A stretch of DNA of 19,482 nucleotides from positions 1-19,482 of the forward strand of contig JWZX01002200.1 in assembly GCA_001275005.1 (NCBI GenBank), in the 5' to 3' direction. The notes under the pieces were generated by a model. That model made no database searches and had not been told where the DNA came from. It saw only the letters and a program-made list of their open reading frames with translations. Position 1 is the first letter of the stretch. Each line of letters begins with the position of its first letter. This DNA is from Chrysochromulina tobinii (taxonomy: Eukaryota > Haptophyta > Prymnesiales > Chrysochromulinaceae). Below, in pieces: positions 15,558 through 19,482 of the stretch. Made by a program: the position numbers and the translations under genes.

Positions 15558-15596
<39 letters not shown>

Positions 15597-15948
15597 GGAC
15601 GACGAGGACGATCAAGAGGATCAGGGCGACGGCAACTCGTATTGCCTTGCATTTGAGGAGCACGTCTCCCTCGTCACGCCGCGTGGTCCCCTCGACGGCT
15701 CTCTCGGCTGCAACCCGCCACGCACGCAGGCCCTCGTGGTGCTCTACCGCGCGCAGGGCGGTGAGCTCACTGGCATGTGGATTGCGCCCGACACGGATGG
15801 GCTTGGCGCCGACGCGGCGGCGGCGGAGGCCGTTGTGAGAAAGGCCGACGTGTTCGCGCGTTTCTCCAAGCTGCTCCGCCGTTTGAGTGGAGGGAGGCGC
15901 CTCACGTCGAGATGGGAAGTGATGCAGTCTCAGAACAACCCCCCTTGA
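14632..15948 (+). CDS. Protein with coiled coil and C-terminal NTF2/SnoaL-like domain
   Basis: Exons 14632-15363 and 15439-15948 give 413 residues; the 75-nt intron is phase 0 and ends CGGCAG. Residues 38-75 form an Ala/Glu-rich helix, 137-148 a Gly/Ser linker and 153-178 a second Ala-rich helix. From 218 onward the pattern resembles an NTF2-like alpha+beta cone: a helix (LERKIRKFLACFGEEVLVRT), a Y-G-x-x-F-R-E-S loop (257-264), then strands (LLGRVMKRFVFEE; NSYCLAFEEHVSLVT; QALVVLYRAQGGELTGMWIA). Those strands are split by an acidic insertion at about 279-306. NTF2-like folds may be enzymes or binding modules; no catalytic residues are evident. No targeting signal is clear. Fold assignment is by pattern only. 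The C-terminal 30 residues are less certain. Confidence 0.6.
15381..15408 (+). repeat. Short GAGTGC repeats in the intron of the NTF2-like gene
   Basis: TGAGTGC, TGAGTGC and CGAGTGC occur at 10-11-bp spacing within the 75-nt intron 15364-15438. Confidence 0.7.
15556..15612 (+). repeat. GAC/GAG coding microsatellite
   Basis: A run of about 19 GAC and GAG codons encodes the Asp/Glu tract inserted in the NTF2-like domain. The repeat is nearly perfect (GACGAG)n and so likely varies in length between strains. Confidence 0.9.
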
Positions 15949-16514
15949 CCCTCTTCTCTTCTCATCGCCTTCTCAATCTCATCAGCGCGGGGGTGGAGGG
16001 GCAGCGGAGCGGGCAAGCTTGGTTGCTTGGAAAATGGAAATGGGCGTCGGAGGGTACCGGTAGCGGGTAGGCAATCCTGGCTATAGGGAGTTGTTTGAGC
16101 GAATCACTCGTGTCATGAGACATGACATTCGAGACATAGTGTAAGCAATCGGGCACAAGCGTCGTTAACGGCGTCAAGCGGGCACACGGATCACACAGAC
16201 GAACCTTCACAACATTCCAAAAGTACCAAAACCAACAAGCTGCAACACCACAAGTGCCGTAGCACCGGTTGTCGCGTCTGTCGTGTTAACGTTCAAACAC
16301 CCCCTTGCACATGAGCGCCGCTGTACTGTGTGGACCTGTTTTAAATTCACACACAAGGTCGTACCGGTACCGGTGTGTGTCCCGGCTCCCCCCGGTGTCT
16401 TTTTACCGGTACCGGACACAGGGGGGCGCCAGAAAACTCACGGGACGCACAAGGGTTTCACAGCAGCAGCACAAGGGGACTCGCGGCCACAGTCGCGGGC
16501 CAGGAGGGCGCAAG
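15949..16514. other. Intergenic region upstream of the methyltransferase-like gene
   Basis: No gene is seen. It contains pyrimidine-rich sequence just after the stop of the previous gene and several ACCGGT-centred palindromes described separately. The open frame entering the next gene from 16305 lacks coding character before 16515. Confidence 0.5.
16363..16415. promoter_or_regulatory. Paired ACCGGTACCGG palindromes before the methyltransferase-like gene
   Basis: ACCGGTACCGGT at 16363-16374 is a perfect 12-bp palindrome, and ACCGGTACCGG recurs at 16405-16415, exactly 42 bp later. A related TACCGGTA lies at 16055-16062. Dimeric transcription factors often bind such sites; that role is inferred from symmetry, spacing and the position 100-150 bp before the ATG. 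Confidence 0.4.
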
Positions 16515-17483
16515 ATGCGTACTAGACAATCATGTGAGATCGCCGTCCCCAACCCCCTCGACGCGCCGCCGATTCGTTCGCCACAAGCGGTCCACTCATA
16601 CGTCGTGAAGCGTATCAAGGGCAAGGAGATTGTCGAGATTGGGACCCGGAATGGTGATGGCATGTCGTGCTTCACGTTGCACGCCAAGAAGGCGACAGCG
16701 ATCGAGATGGCCCGCCGTTACTGTACGTCGCTCGAGAGCCGGTCGGCCACAATAGCCGCGGCGCATCCGGGACGCGGCTTTAAGGTCACGTGCTCAGACT
16801 ATCGCCGAGGCGGCGTGGTGGACGCTGACATCATCACGTGGTGGGAGCAGGCCCCGCTCACCAACGTGCCAGCTCTCCAGCACCTGCTGCGCGAGCAGAA
16901 GGCCGGCCGGCTGCGTGCCGGCGCCTCGGCCATCATACTATTCGACCCGAAATGGGGACCCGACATGTGGGCGTGGAATCGCCTGTGCCCGCTCGCCACG
17001 TGGTCGGCGAGAATCCCGTTTGACGAACGACCGCGCTGCTTGCAGAATAACGGCGGCAAGTCGCCTCAAGGGTCCGAGACGTGCGATCGCGCCTTTGGCG
17101 TCTTCATTCTTGCGGGCGTCCCCGTAGATCACGTACCTATGCTAGACGAAAAGTCACTGGACAGCAAGGCGTGCATCGCGCGTCATGAGCAAGGCTGGGT
17201 CGCAGCGACTGGCCATTGGCAGGAATATGACGTGCCGGTTCAGGGCGGCCGGCGCCTCCACGCCTCACTAGACGTCGGGAGCCGCGCAGATGTTGACATG
17301 TCGACTGCGCCGTGGCCCTTGTCCGCGGCGTCGGTCGTCGTCGCCGCGCGGCCGGACGCGCCCTCTATCGGTGCTGGCGCGGCGGGACTGCTGGGCGCTG
17401 CAATGTGCGTGGTGGCGCTCATCGTGGGGTTGGCCGCGGCGATCACAAAGAGGCGCCGCTGCCCAGCGCAGCCGCTCGCGTGA
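16515..17483 (+). CDS. Methyltransferase-like protein with C-terminal membrane segment
   Basis: 322 residues from the ATG at 16515. EIVEIGTRNGDGMSCF (38-53) has the form of motif I of class I SAM-dependent methyltransferases (hydrophobic strand, E-x-G-x-x-x-G). It is followed by TAIEMARRYC (61-70), whose Glu is in the place of the ribose-binding acidic residue. VTCSDYRRGGVVDADIITWW (91-110) fits the later strands, with a DADIITWW element where motif IV would fall. The middle is rich in Trp, Pro and Cys. Residues 287-310 are a hydrophobic span followed by TKRRRC, predicting a single membrane helix with a basic cytosolic end, an unusual addition for this fold. No signal peptide is seen. The substrate is unknown and the catalytic assignment remains unproven. 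Confidence 0.65.
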   Translation: MRTRQSCEIAVPNPLDAPPIRSPQAVHSYVVKRIKGKEIVEIGTRNGDGMSCFTLHAKKATAIEMARRYCTSLESRSATIAAAHPGRGFKVTCSDYRRGGVVDADIITWWEQAPLTNVPALQHLLREQKAGRLRAGASAIILFDPKWGPDMWAWNRLCPLATWSARIPFDERPRCLQNNGGKSPQGSETCDRAFGVFILAGVPVDHVPMLDEKSLDSKACIARHEQGWVAATGHWQEYDVPVQGGRRLHASLDVGSRADVDMSTAPWPLSAASVVVAARPDAPSIGAGAAGLLGAAMCVVALIVGLAAAITKRRRCPAQPLA

Positions 17484-17681
17484 GCTCTCGTAAGCTCGAT
17501 GTGCGTCCCGAGGCTGATGCGGGCTCCTCGCTCCTGCTCTTTTACCTTGAGTGTAACCTCGATCTCGCGCTGACTGTTAAACAGTGCCCACGATGGTGAT
17601 AAGCAGTCCAAGGCGCGCTCTTGCCTGCCTCGGCGGTGAAGACCCATGAAGCTAGTGTGAAAGTTGCCGAGGTGTGAACAA

Positions 17682-19178
17682 ATGCAAATGGGCCAACTAA
17701 AGGGCCCTCTCCAGCCCAGGGCCGCGGTCGCTTCTCCGGGCGGCTTCTCGAAGAGGGCGATACAGGCTGCCATGCCTGCTGGCATGCGTACGCGTGAAAC
17801 GGAGCGAGATCGTCCTGTCAAGGGCAAGGGCGAGCGCGTGCCGGACGCCGGAGCCAAGGCTGCCATCTTTGGACTGCCGGACAGCAAGGCGGAATCGCCG
17901 TCGGCCCAGGTGGTCTCTCCGCCTGCTCGGAGTAGTAGGCGGCACGTAGATCCACCGCCAATGCCATCATCGCCACGCGTGCAGTCCTCACCTTCGCAGG
18001 CGCCAGTTCTCGGAGTGCCGGTTCCACCCACGATAAATCGACTTCCTACCTGGGAAGGCACGCCTCCGCCTCCGATCCCGCCTTCGGGCGGCTTTGGGCC
18101 TGCGAGCACCAGCCGCTCGGCCCGATCAAACGTCGAGCGCACGCCAACTGCGCCGGCGTCGGGTGCGTCTGGAACTGCCTCTGAGGGAAGCCGCTCCGCT
18201 CGGGGCACCTCTGCATCCACTGCTGCCGCGGCCACCCACTCGCCCGCGCCACGCACGCCACCCACGCCAACCGTGTTCAGCTCACCCGTGCCGTCGAGCG
18301 CAGCGAGCACATCGGGCTACGCGCAGCAGCACGCGCGGCGCTGCAGCACCGGCGCCAGCAGTAGCGCCGGCGTCGGCGCGTCGCCGGCTGTGCTCTCAAA
18401 CCACCTCGGAGGTCGGCTGCACGCGCAGGATTTGCACGTGATCCCGACGGCGGCGGCACGCGCGATGCTCGGGTACGGCGGCGCGCGTGGCATCACCGGC
18501 CTCGTGCCCGCGGGGCGGGATGTACCGATCGGCCTCGAGATCACTCGCTTCCTGGGAAGCTCCAACCCATTCGGGCACGACCCTTTTGTCAAGCCCAAGG
18601 CCAAGCAGGATGAGGAGGAAGTGATCCGTGCCCTCGTGGCGCCAGCAGATGCCATGTGCCAGGTGCTCCACGCACGCCTTTCCCACCTCAAGGTGCTCGC
18701 CGCCCTCTGGACTGGTGGCGGTGGCCCCGCGAAGGCGCTGCAGCGAGCACTCGATACTGACGACCCGGCCGTGCTAGTCGACCTGTTGGGCGTCACGCAC
18801 GCACGGCTGCACGTACACGTGTCGCTCGAGCTCGCGACGGATCTCGCGTCCGCAGCCCAGCAGCTCCTCGACTCCGAGTACGAGGACTACCTACTTGTAG
18901 GCCTCTCCGCTGCCCAGGCCATCCTCAGGGGCGTGGGCCCCGTGCTGCGCAGCACGGCCGAGGCCGTGAGCTATCAGCAGAGCTTCTTCCGACAGGGCGG
19001 CGTTGACGTCCATCTGGAGGAGAAGCAGGAGCGCTGTGCCGCCGTCGCGGAGGCCCTCGCCGCGCTCCAGCCGCGCCTCGAGGCACTTGCGAGCGCTAGG
19101 GGTCGCAGCGCGCAGCTCGCGACGAGAGTCCACAGGTCGCTGCTGCGCGCATTGGGGACTGCTACAGAGGCGCCGTGA
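17682..19178 (+). CDS. Katanin p80 con80-domain protein lacking WD40 repeats
   Basis: 498 residues from the ATG at 17682. Residues 1-240 are disordered and rich in Ser, Pro and Ala. VPIGLEITRFL (281-291) matches the conserved P-[IL]-GL-x-x-x-x-FL element before the con80 domain. Residues about 315-491 match con80 itself: MCQVLHARLSHLKVLAALW (325-343), DDPAVLVDLLG (360-370), LLDSEYEDYLLVGLSAAQAI (395-414), and the E-E-K-x-E-R-C segment with the L-x-x-L-A-x-x-R-G-x-x-A end (446-480). In katanin, con80 binds the p60 AAA ATPase and microtubules to promote severing. Canonical p80 has N-terminal WD40 repeats for targeting; none are present here or upstream in the window. It may be a p80 paralogue comparable to KATNBL1. 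The intergenic gap to the previous gene is only 198 bp, arguing against a missing large upstream part. Confidence 0.85.
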   Translation: MQMGQLKGPLQPRAAVASPGGFSKRAIQAAMPAGMRTRETERDRPVKGKGERVPDAGAKAAIFGLPDSKAESPSAQVVSPPARSSRRHVDPPPMPSSPRVQSSPSQAPVLGVPVPPTINRLPTWEGTPPPPIPPSGGFGPASTSRSARSNVERTPTAPASGASGTASEGSRSARGTSASTAAAATHSPAPRTPPTPTVFSSPVPSSAASTSGYAQQHARRCSTGASSSAGVGASPAVLSNHLGGRLHAQDLHVIPTAAARAMLGYGGARGITGLVPAGRDVPIGLEITRFLGSSNPFGHDPFVKPKAKQDEEEVIRALVAPADAMCQVLHARLSHLKVLAALWTGGGGPAKALQRALDTDDPAVLVDLLGVTHARLHVHVSLELATDLASAAQQLLDSEYEDYLLVGLSAAQAILRGVGPVLRSTAEAVSYQQSFFRQGGVDVHLEEKQERCAAVAEALAALQPRLEALASARGRSAQLATRVHRSLLRALGTATEAP

Positions 19179-19482
19179 TGGGCATATCCTTGAGGCGGCG
19201 CCGTGGATGAGCATTTTCGATGCGCCATGGTATGGAGCCCTCTCAGTGAGGTTTAGCGGTGAGCTGTTGGATGTTAAGTGACTTTGTAGGTGTACATACG
19301 GCTAAACGCGCGGGACCGCCCCGAGAATCGTGAAGTCAGAAGCGGCCGGTCAAGCGAAGCCAAGTGAACGCCCGGCTCCCGGCTGTACCTGTAAGTTCGC
19401 TAGACCCCCGCCCGCCCCCGGACGGTGCGGTGCGGTTGCGGAGGCCGGAGCCGAGCGGCCGCGAGCGGCTCGCGGCTGCGGG
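19179..19482. other. 3' region after the con80 gene
   Basis: No gene is seen. The end of the window becomes very GC-rich with CCGGC/GCCGG palindromes (from about 19370). The short open frames contain no recognisable domain. Confidence 0.5.

Noticed and set aside
17240-18310. 356-codon minus-strand open frame
   Set aside because: It runs antisense across the end of the methyltransferase-like gene and the Ser/Pro-rich part of the con80 gene. Gly/Ala/Arg-rich without motifs, it mirrors their codon bias.

Overview
This window looks like nuclear DNA of a GC-rich single-celled alga. The genes are spaced out and sit on both strands. Several are interrupted by short introns (about 70 to 110 nt) with GT...AG borders. 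The products are eukaryotic: an APC/C subunit 15 homologue, a katanin p80 con80 domain and a chloroplast-type ABC1 kinase. Two predicted plastid proteins (ABC1 kinase, TPR protein) start with a hydrophobic signal-peptide-like segment followed by a basic or hydroxylated stretch, as expected for a plastid acquired by secondary endosymbiosis. A haptophyte fits best, but this is inferred from composition and gene style, not from a marker gene.

Layout. Positions 1-359 are AT-richer sequence without a gene. Positions 362-2323 are a DNA transposon with 45-bp terminal inverted repeats flanked by TA, subterminal arrays of about 21-bp palindromic units, a decayed transposase-like remnant and an antisense fragment resembling the C-terminus of a ubiquitin-specific protease. 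A three-exon gene of unknown function follows (2660-3724). Next come a three-exon HxRRGD glycosyltransferase-like gene (4440-6217) and, convergent to it, a single-exon ankyrin protein (7978-6599, minus). A 309-bp divergent promoter region separates the ankyrin gene from a three-exon APC15-like gene (8288-8838, plus). That gene converges on the ABC1 kinase (11360-9288, minus). The kinase in turn is divergent, across about 160 bp, from a small basic Ser/Arg-rich protein (11524-12096, plus).

Positions 12097-13584 hold no convincing gene, but contain a very GC-rich island and a three-copy minisatellite. The right part holds a minus-strand plastid TPR/tail-anchor protein (14415-13585), a divergent two-exon NTF2-like protein (14632-15948), a membrane-anchored methyltransferase-like protein (16515-17483) and a WD40-less katanin p80 con80 protein (17682-19178).

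The genes do not form one pathway or operon; this is an ordinary mixed eukaryotic neighbourhood. The most unusual items are the transposon carrying a host-gene fragment, introns built from about 10-bp tandem repeats or bounded by near-duplicated sequence, a block shared by two upstream regions, and the stand-alone con80 protein.
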